From Microbaculum marinisediminis (GTDB lineage: Bacteria > Pseudomonadota > Alphaproteobacteria > Rhizobiales > Tepidamorphaceae): 64,000 nucleotides of DNA. Numbering within the stretch: the stretch's first letter is position 1; every line of letters begins with the position of its first letter. The translations under genes and the position numbers were made by a program. Of the stretch, positions 26,939-35,410 are shown piece after piece. The stretch spans positions 310,001 through 374,000 of the forward strand of contig NZ_JALIDZ010000005.1 in the NCBI RefSeq assembly GCF_025397915.1. Direction: 5' to 3'. The notes under the pieces were generated by a model. It had not been told where the DNA came from. It did not search any database and saw only the letters and a program-made list of their open reading frames with translations.

Positions 26939-28378
26939 TCAGCGCGGGGCGGCGGTGTAGACGCGAACCGGATAGGGGCTCAGCAGCGCGATCCGGCGGC
27001 GTATGGACGGGGGCATATCCAGCGCCCTGAAGGTCGGGCTTTCGCGGAACGCCATCGGGTTGCGCGGATCGACCAGGACGAGCGTCACGCGCGCCTCGCG
27101 TGCGTGCTCGGCAAGGCGGGCGGCCATGCGCGTCATCAGCCGCTCGGAGAACGGATCGAACATCCAGACCACCAGATCGCCCTCGGGCAACGGCGCGTCG
27201 AAGGCATCGTCCAGGACCAGGTCGACCTCGCGGCAGCGCATGTGCGCGCGCGGCCAGTGGCGCAGGTTCAACTCGGCATCCTCGTGCAGCTCGCGGGCGA
27301 ACTCGACGCCGACGATGCGCTGGAACGGAAACCGGGCGGCTTCGAACAGCACGCGGCCGCGCCCCGAGCCGATGTCGAGGAACGTCGTGTGCTCGAACGG
27401 GCCGGGCAGGCACGCCTGTATTCCGGAGAGCACCCATTCGACCAGCCGGCGCGGCGTCGGGCGATAGTCGTTGCCGTGCGTGGCGTTCGGGCCGACGATG
27501 TGCAGGTCGCGCAGCGGCGTCTCGACCATGGTGTCGGCCTTGTCGAGTTTGTTGCCGCCGCGATCCAGAACCAGCCGGTGCAGGTGGCGCAGGGCCGCGC
27601 GATAGGGCGGCAGCGGCGGCGCGTCGATGCCCTGCGGCGCGGGAACGGGCGTCTGCTCGCGAATTTCCGGCCTCGGCGGCTCGGACCGCGCGGGCGCCTC
27701 GGTTCGCGTAGGTGGCGGCGGCGCAGGCGGTTTGGATTCCGCGACGGCGGGGGCGGCCGGGTCCCCCGGCTTGCCCCCTTGCGCCCGGGTGCTTGCGGTC
27801 TTGGCCGGTGTCCCGGCCCCGTCCTTCGATGCCGCGTCTTCGGCGCTCTTCGCGGCTGTCTTCGCCGGTTGCGCGCGTTTCCGCGTCGTGGCCTTGCGCT
27901 TGCGAACCGTCTTGGGCGCCTTCTCAGGCGCGGTGTCCGCAGCCTGATCCGGCGTCTCGGCCGGCGCGGCGGTGGTGGTTCCTGCGACCTCGGCCTTCGC
28001 GGGTTTGGCCTTCCCGGGTTTGGCTTGCGTGGCCTTGGTGCGCGATCGTTTGGCGACGGGCTTCCTGGTCGCCGATTCTGTGTCTGATTTCGGAGGCGCC
28101 GATTTCGCGTCTTCTGGCTCGCCGTCCAACGTCTTTGCGGCGGCCTTCCTGGAAGCGGCCTTCTTCGGGGTGGCTTTCTTAGGGGCCGCCTTTTTTGCGG
28201 CGGTCTTCTTGGGGGCCGTCTTCCCGCGGGTACTCGATTTGCTGGTCGGCTTCGCCGTGGACCGCTCCGGCGCGGCATCCGGTTCGGCGCGAACGTCTCC
28301 TGACGCCGCGGTGTCCGCTGCGCGGTCTTCGTCCGGTTGCGTGTCGCCCGGATGCCTGTCCAGTGTTTCGGAAGCCAT
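26939..28378 (-). CDS. Class I methyltransferase with histone-H1-like basic tail
   Basis: 479 residues in two unlike parts. Residues 1-40 are acidic. Residues about 41-175 are a Lys/Ala/Pro repeat tail (TAPKKTAAKKAAPKKATPKK and similar) resembling eukaryotic H1 C-termini and bacterial H1-like proteins. A Pro-rich spacer follows to about residue 255. The C-terminal 225 residues are a SAM methyltransferase: motif I FLDIGSGRGRVLFEAA near 333-346, IVGVEFARELHEDAELNL, then LVVWMFDPFSERLM. No signal peptide or membrane segment. The tail suggests nucleic-acid or polyanion binding, and the substrate could be protein or nucleic acid; both are inference. The next gene upstream (VWA) is 86 bases away. 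Confidence 0.85.
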   Translation of the reverse strand: MASETLDRHPGDTQPDEDRAADTAASGDVRAEPDAAPERSTAKPTSKSSTRGKTAPKKTAAKKAAPKKATPKKAASRKAAAKTLDGEPEDAKSAPPKSDTESATRKPVAKRSRTKATQAKPGKAKPAKAEVAGTTTAAPAETPDQAADTAPEKAPKTVRKRKATTRKRAQPAKTAAKSAEDAASKDGAGTPAKTASTRAQGGKPGDPAAPAVAESKPPAPPPPTRTEAPARSEPPRPEIREQTPVPAPQGIDAPPLPPYRAALRHLHRLVLDRGGNKLDKADTMVETPLRDLHIVGPNATHGNDYRPTPRRLVEWVLSGIQACLPGPFEHTTFLDIGSGRGRVLFEAARFPFQRIVGVEFARELHEDAELNLRHWPRAHMRCREVDLVLDDAFDAPLPEGDLVVWMFDPFSERLMTRMAARLAEHAREARVTLVLVDPRNPMAFRESPTFRALDMPPSIRRRIALLSPYPVRVYTAAPR

Positions 28379-28464
28379 GGCCTCGTCTTAGCGGATTCTT
28401 GGAACGGGGTGCTATGTCCCGACCGAACGAGGCCTAACTATGACAAAATATTTAATTATTTGGC

Positions 28465-29640
28465 TTACCGCACCAGTTCCCGCATGGCCTCGTCGAGCCC
28501 TTCGAGGGTCAGCGGGTACATGCGGTCGGAGAACAGCTGCTTCATCATCGCGATCGAGGGCGTGTAGTCCCAGTGCTGCTCGGGCACCGGATTGAGCCAG
28601 ACCGCGTGCTCGTAGATGCCGAGCAGGCGCTGCATCCAGACGGCGCCGGCCTCCTCGTTGAAATGCTCGACCGAGCCGCCCGGCTGCGCGATCTCGTAGG
28701 GGCTCATCGAGGCGTCGCCGACGAAGATCACCTTGTAGTCGGCAGGGAACTTGTGGAGCACGTCCCAGGTGGGCGTGCGCTCCTGCCAGCGCCGGCGGTT
28801 GTCCTTCCACACCGATTCATAGAGGCAGTTGTGGAAGTAGAAATACTCCATGACCTTGAACTCGGTGCGGGCCGCCGAGAACAGCTCCTGCGAGGTCTTG
28901 ATGTGCCAGTCCATGGAGCCGCCGATATCGAAAAAGGCGAGCACCTTCACCGCGTTGCGGCGTTCGGGACGGAACTTCAGGTCGAGCCAGCCCTTGTCGG
29001 CGGTCTGGCGGATGGTGCCGCCGAGATCGAGCTCGTCGGCCGCGCCCGTGCGGGCGAACTTGCGCAGGCGGCGCAGCGCCACCTTGATGTTGCGGGTGCC
29101 GAGCTCGACGGAATCGTCGAGGTCCTTGAACTCTCGCTTGTCCCACACCTTCACCGCGCGGCGGTGGCGGCTCTCGTCCTGGCCGATGCGGATGCCTTCG
29201 GGATTGTAGCCGTAGGCGCCGAACGGCGAGGTGCCGGCTGTGCCGATCCACTTGTTGCCGCCCTGGTGGCGGCCCTGCTGTTCCCTGAGGCGCTCCTTCA
29301 GCGTCTCCATCAGCTTGTCCCAGCCGCCGAGCGCCTCGATCTCGGCCTTCTCCTCCTCGGTGAGGTACTTCTCGGCGAGTTTCCGGAGCCATTCCTCCGG
29401 GATCTCGGCCTCGATGCCGTCCGACATCAGCTCCAGGCCCTTGAAGACGTGGCCGAAGACCTGGTCGAACTTGTCGAGGTTGCGCTCGTCCTTCACCAGG
29501 CAGGCGCGGGACAGGTAGTAGAAGTCCTCGACCCGCTTTTGGGCGAGGTCGCGTTCCAGCGCTTCCATCAGGGTCAGATACTCGCGCAGGGTCACGGGCA
29601 CGCCGGCCTGCTTGAGCTCGTGGAAGAAGGTAACGAACAT
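28465..29640 (-). CDS. CoxE-like von Willebrand A domain protein
   Basis: 391 residues, cytoplasmic. N-terminal helical region FVTFFHELKQAGVPVTLREY, middle basic segment, and C-terminal VWA domain with the metal-site region LAFFDIGGSMDWHIKTSQEL. The MIDAS reads D238-x-G240-x-S242, with Gly where the canonical DxSxS has the first Ser. A second metal loop may be in IFVGDASMSPYEI. Members of this family work with MoxR AAA+ ATPases in cofactor insertion or complex assembly. The likely partner is the MoxR gene at 39884-40729 on the same strand, unusually 10 kb away. Confidence 0.9.
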   Translation of the reverse strand: MFVTFFHELKQAGVPVTLREYLTLMEALERDLAQKRVEDFYYLSRACLVKDERNLDKFDQVFGHVFKGLELMSDGIEAEIPEEWLRKLAEKYLTEEEKAEIEALGGWDKLMETLKERLREQQGRHQGGNKWIGTAGTSPFGAYGYNPEGIRIGQDESRHRRAVKVWDKREFKDLDDSVELGTRNIKVALRRLRKFARTGAADELDLGGTIRQTADKGWLDLKFRPERRNAVKVLAFFDIGGSMDWHIKTSQELFSAARTEFKVMEYFYFHNCLYESVWKDNRRRWQERTPTWDVLHKFPADYKVIFVGDASMSPYEIAQPGGSVEHFNEEAGAVWMQRLLGIYEHAVWLNPVPEQHWDYTPSIAMMKQLFSDRMYPLTLEGLDEAMRELVR

Positions 29641-29791
29641 GGCGCTCCGTCGGTGCGAAAACGATCGGTGCGGACCATAAGCCCGATCGCGCCGTCGTCC
29701 AAGCGCCCGCCGCCATGCTGCAAGACGTGCGGCAAGAAATGCCGGAGCGGCGGTGCCGCCCCGGCCGGTTGACCGGCTCAGGCGCCGCCGA

Positions 29792-30616
29792 TCAGGGCTC
29801 GACGACGTCGAAGACGACGCGCAGCACGGCGCCGTCGCGGTGGCGCTTGCGCTTGGGCTCGAGGATCATCATGACGTCGAACTGTCCGGGCCCGAAATCC
29901 GTGGCCATGTAGGACTGCTGACCGCGGGTGCGCGGATCGGCGTCGATGTACTCCTCGTAGAACGCCAGGTTCTGCGAGTTCTGGCTGACCTGCGAGGTTC
30001 CCTCGTCATCGCTGATCTCGACCGTGGACTTGGTCACCCAGCCATAGCCGTTCCTCTGGCCCGTCGGGCTGTTGGTGAGTTTCTTCAGCTGCAGCCAGAG
30101 ATACCGGGTCTTTTCTGACGGATCGGTGTCGATCAGCAGCCAGCCCCGATAGTCCTCGAGGTCCGGGTTGCCGCCGTTCAGCGCCGCATCGTAGGAATAG
30201 GCGAAATTCCAGCGCGCCCGTCCGGTGTGGGTCGAGGGGACGCCATTGGCGGGATCGGCGACCTGATGGCCGGCGGGAACCACGATGTGCACGATGCCCT
30301 TGCCGTCCACGTATGTCGGCGGGATGTCGTAGCCCTGACGGTAGTGCGCCTTGATCGCCAGCTCGATCCCGGCCCTGTCGAACCGGCGGATGACGAAGTT
30401 CGTGGCCGGGATGCCGGTGCCGGCGTACATGGTGCCGACGGCGCCCGGATCCTGGGCGGTGATGTCCAGGTCCTCGGTCAGATACGTGTCGACCGCCTTC
30501 GAGTATTGCGCGTAATAAGGATGGGATTTACGCCGACCGGCCTCGGACTCGGCTGTAATCAATACAAAAGACGCAGCGATTCCGAGGGACAACGCGAGCT
30601 TGAGCGCAGTCTTCAT
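29792..30616 (-). CDS. Exported hypothetical protein
   Basis: 274 residues. Signal peptide KTALKLALSLGIAASFVLIT, cleavage near SEAG. The mature part is Tyr/Asp-rich: a segment VDTYLTEDLDITAQDPGAVG, then GHQVADPANGVP, WNFAYSYDAALNGGNPDLED, and a C-terminal FGPGQFDVMMILEPKRKR. The spacing of charged and aromatic residues suggests a globular, beta-rich periplasmic or extracellular protein. I do not recognise a family. Monocistronic between the VWA gene and another exported protein. Confidence 0.72.
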   Translation of the reverse strand: MKTALKLALSLGIAASFVLITAESEAGRRKSHPYYAQYSKAVDTYLTEDLDITAQDPGAVGTMYAGTGIPATNFVIRRFDRAGIELAIKAHYRQGYDIPPTYVDGKGIVHIVVPAGHQVADPANGVPSTHTGRARWNFAYSYDAALNGGNPDLEDYRGWLLIDTDPSEKTRYLWLQLKKLTNSPTGQRNGYGWVTKSTVEISDDEGTSQVSQNSQNLAFYEEYIDADPRTRGQQSYMATDFGPGQFDVMMILEPKRKRHRDGAVLRVVFDVVEP

Positions 30617-30701
30617 CTATTGCCTCCTCAAACGTTTGCCGGGAGACAATGGCATGATTCCCTTGCGTCAGGCCACCTGGGGTGGCAGGGCGCGCGATAC
30701 T

Positions 30702-31229
30702 CTAGTTAGTCGCGAGGAAGGTCAGGTCGGCGGAGACGAAGTCGTCGCTGCCGGCTTCGGGCATGGTGCGGCCGACGATGCGGAAGCGGGCGTCCTCCGG
30801 ATCGATGACGAGGGTGGACACCGCGCGGCCGTTGGTCTCGAAATCGTTGTGGCGCACCTTGAAGACCAGCCGCCTGCCATTGCGCAGTCCGGTCAGCGGC
30901 GGGCTCTTCGAGCCGAGCGAGTCCTGCCACACCGCCGAGTAGTAGCCCTTCGTGGTGTTGTAGGTCAGCGCGATCTTGAAGGTGCCGGTGAAGCGGTCGC
31001 CGCCGCAGCGTCCGCTCAACTCCAGCTGGTCGCTGCCGCGCAGCGTGCCGTCGACGCGGCAGACGAGCTTTTCCTGCGGTGCGTCGCCGGCGGTGCGGAC
31101 CGCTCCGGTGCCGCGCCATTGCCCGGTGAAGCCCTTGAGAAAGCCGTTCTCTCCGGCATGCGCGCCGGGGGCGGCGAGCGCAAAGAGGACTGCGGCGGCG
31201 GCCGTAAGGCGTGACATGGAGCGGATCAT
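30702..31229 (-). CDS. Small exported lipocalin-like hypothetical protein
   Basis: 175 residues with a signal peptide (MSRLTAAAAVLFALAAPGAH, cleavage near AHAG). The mature part begins FLKGFTGQWRGTGAV, reminiscent of lipocalin/DUF1579-type barrels that start with a G-x-W motif, and continues with alternating strands (LVCRVDGTLRGSDQLELSGR, FTGTFKIALTYNTTKGYYSA). Two Cys could form a disulfide. Starts at 31229 or 31217 both give a sensible signal peptide. Periplasmic; function unknown. Confidence 0.72.
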   Translation of the reverse strand: MIRSMSRLTAAAAVLFALAAPGAHAGENGFLKGFTGQWRGTGAVRTAGDAPQEKLVCRVDGTLRGSDQLELSGRCGGDRFTGTFKIALTYNTTKGYYSAVWQDSLGSKSPPLTGLRNGRRLVFKVRHNDFETNGRAVSTLVIDPEDARFRIVGRTMPEAGSDDFVSADLTFLATN

Positions 31230-31335
31230 ACGAATCTTCTCATCCAAACTCGCGGCGCTTTTGTGACGGCGGCGAATCGATAGGCGGCGAAATGCGCGCG
31301 CCAAGTCCCTAAATGACCCATCGGCGGGGGAATCG

Positions 31336-32424
31336 TCAATCGGCCTTCGCGGCGGCCTTGCCCTTGTCTCCGGTGCCGGCCACCAGCGTCGACATGACGT
31401 CGGAGATGCCGGGCGGGCTATTGGCAAGCCAGGGCAGGGGGCGGCAGACGTCGAGCGCGGCCAGGCCGACCCGGGCCGTCATCATGCCGTTGACGACACC
31501 TTCGCCGAGACGGGCCGACAGGCGCGCGGCCACGCCGTGGCCGACGAGCTGCTGGATCAGGCTGTCGGTCATGGCGATGCCCCCGGTGACCGCGAGATGG
31601 GCGATCGACAGCTTCAGCAGCCGGTAGAGGGCAAGCCCCGACGGACGCCCGCCATAGAGCACGCCGATGCGGCGCACGAGGCGGACCGTCTCGATCAGCA
31701 CATAGGCGATGTCGACGAGCGCGCGCGGACTGATCGCCGTCACCACCGACACCCGGCCGGCCGCGCCGGTGATCAGCGCCCGGGCCTCCGCGTCCATGCG
31801 GGTCATCAGCTCCTTCTCGGCCAGGCGCAGGAGGTCGCGTCCGTCGATGATATCGTCGGCATGCTCGCTGACGGCGGCCCGCGCCCGCGCCGTCTCCGGC
31901 CGGCGGGCATAAAGCGCGACCGTCTCGCGGACGATGCGCCGTGCGGCGTCGCGGTCGTCGTCGGCGGCGGCCGCGTCGGCATCGGCCCGCAGATGGGTGA
32001 CGCGGGACAGGCGCATCAGGCCGGCGATCTCGCGGCCCACCACCACCAGCAGGGCGAGGGCGGTGAGGCCGGCGAGGCCGAGCGCGATCCAGCCCAGCAC
32101 GTCGTTGCGGGCGAACAGGCCGGCGACGAAATCGGTGATCCAGATGCCGACGGCGAACGAGAGGAAGGCGCCGAACGCACCGAAGAACAGCTTGCCCCAG
32201 GCGAAGCCGCGCCGCGGCGCGGGCGGCACTTCGACAAGCGCGCCGCCGGACTCCGCCGCGAAGGCGTCCTCGGCGTCCGGCGTGAGGACGGCCTTGGGCT
32301 TCGACTTCGCCCGCGCGCGTGCCGCCGTGCCGGGGGGCTCGTGCGGGCCGCCGGGGTCCTCGACCAGGACGGCGGCGTCGGACAGCCGGAACGCGGCGGG
32401 GCGGCGGATCTTCTTGTCGTTCAT
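31336..32424 (-). CDS. YcjF/TIGR01620 family inner-membrane protein (DUF697)
   Basis: 362 residues. A polar N-terminus of about 70 residues, then two transmembrane helices around residues 75-100 and 110-130 (LGWIALGLAGLTALALLVVV), then a helical DUF697 domain with ALVDIAYVLIETVRLVRRIG and LKLSIAHLAVTGGIAMTDSL. The ATGA overlap with the YcjX gene matches the ycjX-ycjF pair known from enteric bacteria, where it is part of envelope-stress regulons. The molecular role is uncertain. Confidence 0.9.
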   Translation of the reverse strand: MNDKKIRRPAAFRLSDAAVLVEDPGGPHEPPGTAARARAKSKPKAVLTPDAEDAFAAESGGALVEVPPAPRRGFAWGKLFFGAFGAFLSFAVGIWITDFVAGLFARNDVLGWIALGLAGLTALALLVVVGREIAGLMRLSRVTHLRADADAAAADDDRDAARRIVRETVALYARRPETARARAAVSEHADDIIDGRDLLRLAEKELMTRMDAEARALITGAAGRVSVVTAISPRALVDIAYVLIETVRLVRRIGVLYGGRPSGLALYRLLKLSIAHLAVTGGIAMTDSLIQQLVGHGVAARLSARLGEGVVNGMMTARVGLAALDVCRPLPWLANSPPGISDVMSTLVAGTGDKGKAAAKAD

Positions 32425-33932
32425 TCGAGCCGGTCTCCGATCAGGAACTGCAGCGTCCGGTCGAGCCGGATGTGGGGCAGCGACAGCGACAGGCCTTCGG
32501 CGGTGCGCTGCAGCGCCGGCGGGCGGAAGCGCACGAAGCGATAGGCCTCGGCTTCGTCCTCGGAAACCGATTCAGGAACTTCGAAGATTGATTCAGGGTG
32601 TTCGAAAACCGATTCCGGATCGGCGGGCAAGTCCCCGGGAAATATAGCGATTTCCTCCTTGCCGTCGAACGTCTCGCCGTCGACGCGCTGGCCCTTCTCG
32701 GGCGTGCCGACGATGCAGTCGAGGCTCTCGCGCCCGCGCCTGACGGTCGCCTCGCGGGTCGCGCGGACGGAGGCCAGGGCGACCACGTCGACCTCGGCGC
32801 CGGCGAAGGCGGCACGCACGGCGGCGGTCTGGACGAGGCGCGACAGGATCGCCTCGAGCCGGTCGTGGCTGCGGTGGTGCAGGTGGTCGGCCTTGGTGGC
32901 GGCGAAGACGATCCGGTCGATGCGGCGGGTGAGGATGCGCGACAGCCAGCTCGCGCGTCCGGGCCGGAAGCAGGCGAGGATCTCCGACAGGGCGGTTTCC
33001 AGGTCGGCGATCGCCGAGGGGCCGGCATTCAGGGCCTGCAGCGCGTCGACCAGCACGATCTGCCGGTCCAGGCGGGCGAAATGGTCGCGGAAGAACGGCT
33101 TCACCACCACCGACTTGTAGGCCTCGTAGCGGCGCTCCATCATCGCGGCGAGCGTGTGCCGGCCGGCCCGGGCGCCCGGGCCCATGTCGAGGGGCGCGAA
33201 GGTGAACGCCGGCGAGCCCTCGAGGTCACCGGGCATCAGGAACCGGCCGGGCGGCAGGGCGGAGAGCGAGAAGCGCTCGTCGCGGCAGGCGCGCAGATAG
33301 GTGGTTAAGAGCTCGGCGGCCATGCGGGCGGCGGTCTCGTCCTCGGGACCGTCGGGATCGAGCGTCTGAAGATGGGCGTGCCAGTCGGCCGCCAGCCGCG
33401 ATCGCGGCGCCACGCGCGACTGCGCGATCGTGCGGGCCGACCAGTCGGCGTAGCTCTGGTTCAGGAGCGGCAGGTCGAGCAGCCACTCGCCGGGGTAGTC
33501 GACGATATCCAGATGCAGCTTGCCGGGACCGATCCGGCTGCCCCAGAAGGTGGCCGACTCGTATTCGATCGTGACCCTGAGCTCGCTGACCCGGCGCGTC
33601 GACTCCGGCCAGTGGCGATCCTTTCCGGTGAGCGCCTCGACATGGGCCTCGTAGTCGAAGCGCGGCACGTCGTCGTCTGGCTGCGGATCGAGATGGGCGC
33701 GGGAGAGGCGCCCCTCGGCCATGGCGTCGAACACCGGCAGGCGGCCGCCATGGACGAGATTGTGGACGAGGGCGGTGATGAACACCGTCTTGCCGGAGCG
33801 CGACAGGCCCGTGACCCCGAGCCTGAGCGAGGGGGCGACGAGGCCGCCTGCGAAATCGATGAGATTGCCGACCGCGAGCCGGGCCTCGTCGGCGATGGAC
33901 GTTCTGGTCACGCTGCGCTCACTGCCGGTCAT
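32421..33932 (-). CDS. YcjX-like P-loop GTPase
   Basis: 503 residues. Walker A GVTGLSRSGKTVFITALVHN near residue 40, then the YcjX block GPGKLHLDIVDYPGEWLLDL and LLNQSYADW. Later features: VFAATKADHLHHRSHDRLEA as a guanine-specificity-like TKAD, and DVVALASVRATREATV. An acidic insertion near residues 440-465 holds three imperfect PES[VI] units (ESVFEHPESIFEVPESV). The start at 33932 is chosen over 33944, which lies 12 bases upstream in frame. Co-translated with the YcjF-like gene by ATGA overlap. Confidence 0.9.
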   Translation of the reverse strand: MTGSERSVTRTSIADEARLAVGNLIDFAGGLVAPSLRLGVTGLSRSGKTVFITALVHNLVHGGRLPVFDAMAEGRLSRAHLDPQPDDDVPRFDYEAHVEALTGKDRHWPESTRRVSELRVTIEYESATFWGSRIGPGKLHLDIVDYPGEWLLDLPLLNQSYADWSARTIAQSRVAPRSRLAADWHAHLQTLDPDGPEDETAARMAAELLTTYLRACRDERFSLSALPPGRFLMPGDLEGSPAFTFAPLDMGPGARAGRHTLAAMMERRYEAYKSVVVKPFFRDHFARLDRQIVLVDALQALNAGPSAIADLETALSEILACFRPGRASWLSRILTRRIDRIVFAATKADHLHHRSHDRLEAILSRLVQTAAVRAAFAGAEVDVVALASVRATREATVRRGRESLDCIVGTPEKGQRVDGETFDGKEEIAIFPGDLPADPESVFEHPESIFEVPESVSEDEAEAYRFVRFRPPALQRTAEGLSLSLPHIRLDRTLQFLIGDRLE

Positions 33933-33996
33933 TCCCGTCAGCAATGTAGGAGCGATGGCCCGCTTTCGGAATAGCGGACCGGAAAACGCTTCTATC

Positions 33997-34521
33997 TCAA
34001 TCTTCTAGATCGAGCATCTTGGGCGTGCAGAAGGCGGTCAGGCGGCCGGCGCCGGGGCCGATCTCGTCCCAGCGCGGGCCGTCGAAATCGATGATGGCGA
34101 GTGCGCCGGTCGGGTATTTCTCGCGCATCAGCGTCAGCGCCCGGGCGTCGCCGGCCGGCGCCAGCACCATCGCCACCTCTTCCATCGCGGGGTTGTGGCC
34201 GACCAGCATCAGCGTGTTGGCGGTGCCGCCGGCCATCCGTGCGGCCGTCAGATAGCCCTCGGCATCGGCCTCGTAGAGGCGGCGGGTAAACGCCACTTCC
34301 ATGTCGGAGGCCATATGCGGCAGCATCAGCGCCAGGGTCTCGCGGGCCCGCTGGGCGGTGGAGCAGACGATGCGCTGCGGCAACAGGCCCTGCTGCACCA
34401 TGAACTTCGCGATCGCGGGTGCCGCGGACCGCCCGCGGCTGTTGAGTGGACGGTCGAAATCGGCGCGGCCGGGATCGGACCAGGACGACTTGGCGTGGCG
34501 GAGCAAAAGCAGGCGGGGCAT
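33997..34521 (-). CDS. sixA: Histidine phosphatase, SixA-like
   Basis: 174 residues. Phosphoglycerate-mutase-fold phosphatase with LLLLRHAKSSW (catalytic RH at 8-9), DFDRPLNSRGR, and VGHNPAMEE holding the second His. The protein is close in length to E. coli SixA, a phosphohistidine phosphatase, and alphaproteobacterial homologues are often named so. It follows the enoyl-CoA hydratase gene by 17 bases on the same strand. The substrate is inferred only. Confidence 0.85.
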   Translation of the reverse strand: MPRLLLLRHAKSSWSDPGRADFDRPLNSRGRSAAPAIAKFMVQQGLLPQRIVCSTAQRARETLALMLPHMASDMEVAFTRRLYEADAEGYLTAARMAGGTANTLMLVGHNPAMEEVAMVLAPAGDARALTLMREKYPTGALAIIDFDGPRWDEIGPGAGRLTAFCTPKMLDLED

Positions 34522-34538
34522 GGGATCGGGCTCCGGGT

Positions 34539-35306
34539 TCAGGCGATCTTGGAGAAATCGGGCTTGCGCTTTTCCATGAAGGCGGTGAACGCCTCGCGCG
34601 CCTCGGGCGAGGACAGCTGTGCGGTGAAGATGCGCACTTCCTCCAGAATTCGCGCCTCCAGGGCGGCAACGTCGCCCTTCAGGAGCCGCTTGGACTCGCG
34701 CATGGCCGAGGGCGGCTGCGCGGCGATGCGGGCGGCGACGTCCATGACGTCGGCCTCCAGCGCCTCCGGTGCAACGACATGGTTGGCGATGCCGAGCTCG
34801 ACGGCGCGGGCCCCGTCGAAGGGATCGCCCAGCATGATCAGCTCGGCGGCGCGCACGTGGCCCAGCACCCGCGGCAGCAGCAGCGTCGAGCCGGCTTCCG
34901 GCACCAGACCGAGATTGACGAAGGGCAGGCGCAGCTTCGCCCGTGCCGTCACGAACACCAAGTCGCAGTGCAGCAGGGTGGTGGTGCCGATGCCGACCGC
35001 ATCGCCGTCGACGCCCGCGACGAGCGGAACCGTCGAGCGGGCGAGCGCCCGCAGGTAGCGCACCACCGGTGCGTCTTCGTCGTGCGGGGGACGCGACAGG
35101 AAGTCGCCGATGTCGTTGCCGGCGCAGAAGGAGCCCTCGCTGCCGAGCAGGACGATGGCGCGCACATCGCGGTCCGCCTCGGCGCCGGCGATCGCGTCGG
35201 CCAGCGCGGCGTACATGTCGACGGTCAGCGCGTTCTTCTTGTCCGGCCGCGCGATACGGATGACGAGGACATGGCCTTCGCGGCGGCTCTGGATGTGGTC
35301 GCTCAT
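34539..35306 (-). CDS. Enoyl-CoA hydratase/isomerase family protein
   Basis: 255 residues, crotonase fold. The oxyanion-hole segment GSEGSFCAGNDIGDFLS is near residue 58, VAGVDGDAVGIGTTTLLHCD follows, and PFVNLGLVPEAGSTLLLPRV carries the likely catalytic Glu in PEAG. The first acidic catalytic position (Glu144 in rat enzyme) is not clearly a Glu here, so isomerase or degradative activity is possible. Probably acts on short or substituted acyl-CoA in fatty-acid or amino-acid breakdown. Clustered with sixA. Confidence 0.9.
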   Translation of the reverse strand: MSDHIQSRREGHVLVIRIARPDKKNALTVDMYAALADAIAGAEADRDVRAIVLLGSEGSFCAGNDIGDFLSRPPHDEDAPVVRYLRALARSTVPLVAGVDGDAVGIGTTTLLHCDLVFVTARAKLRLPFVNLGLVPEAGSTLLLPRVLGHVRAAELIMLGDPFDGARAVELGIANHVVAPEALEADVMDVAARIAAQPPSAMRESKRLLKGDVAALEARILEEVRIFTAQLSSPEAREAFTAFMEKRKPDFSKIA

Positions 35307-35410
35307 TTCGATTTCCCGGTTGTATCGTTCCGGCGGCTTGCCGACGGGCGCTGCATACCATAACCAGCCGTCCCAGTGACGTCAGCCAGCGTAGCCGCGC
35401 GAGACCGCAG

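Noticed and set aside
29668-29772. 35-codon Cys-rich open frame ending CCKTCGKKCRSGGAAPAG
   Set aside because: It resembles tiny Cys-rich rhizobial proteins, but only a GTG start without a good ribosome site is available and it overlaps the promoter region of the divergent VWA gene. Conservation data would be needed.
29715-29912. 65-codon plus-strand frame beginning MLQDVRQEMPER
   Set aside because: It runs into the antisense of the exported-protein gene and has no ribosome site or recognisable similarity.
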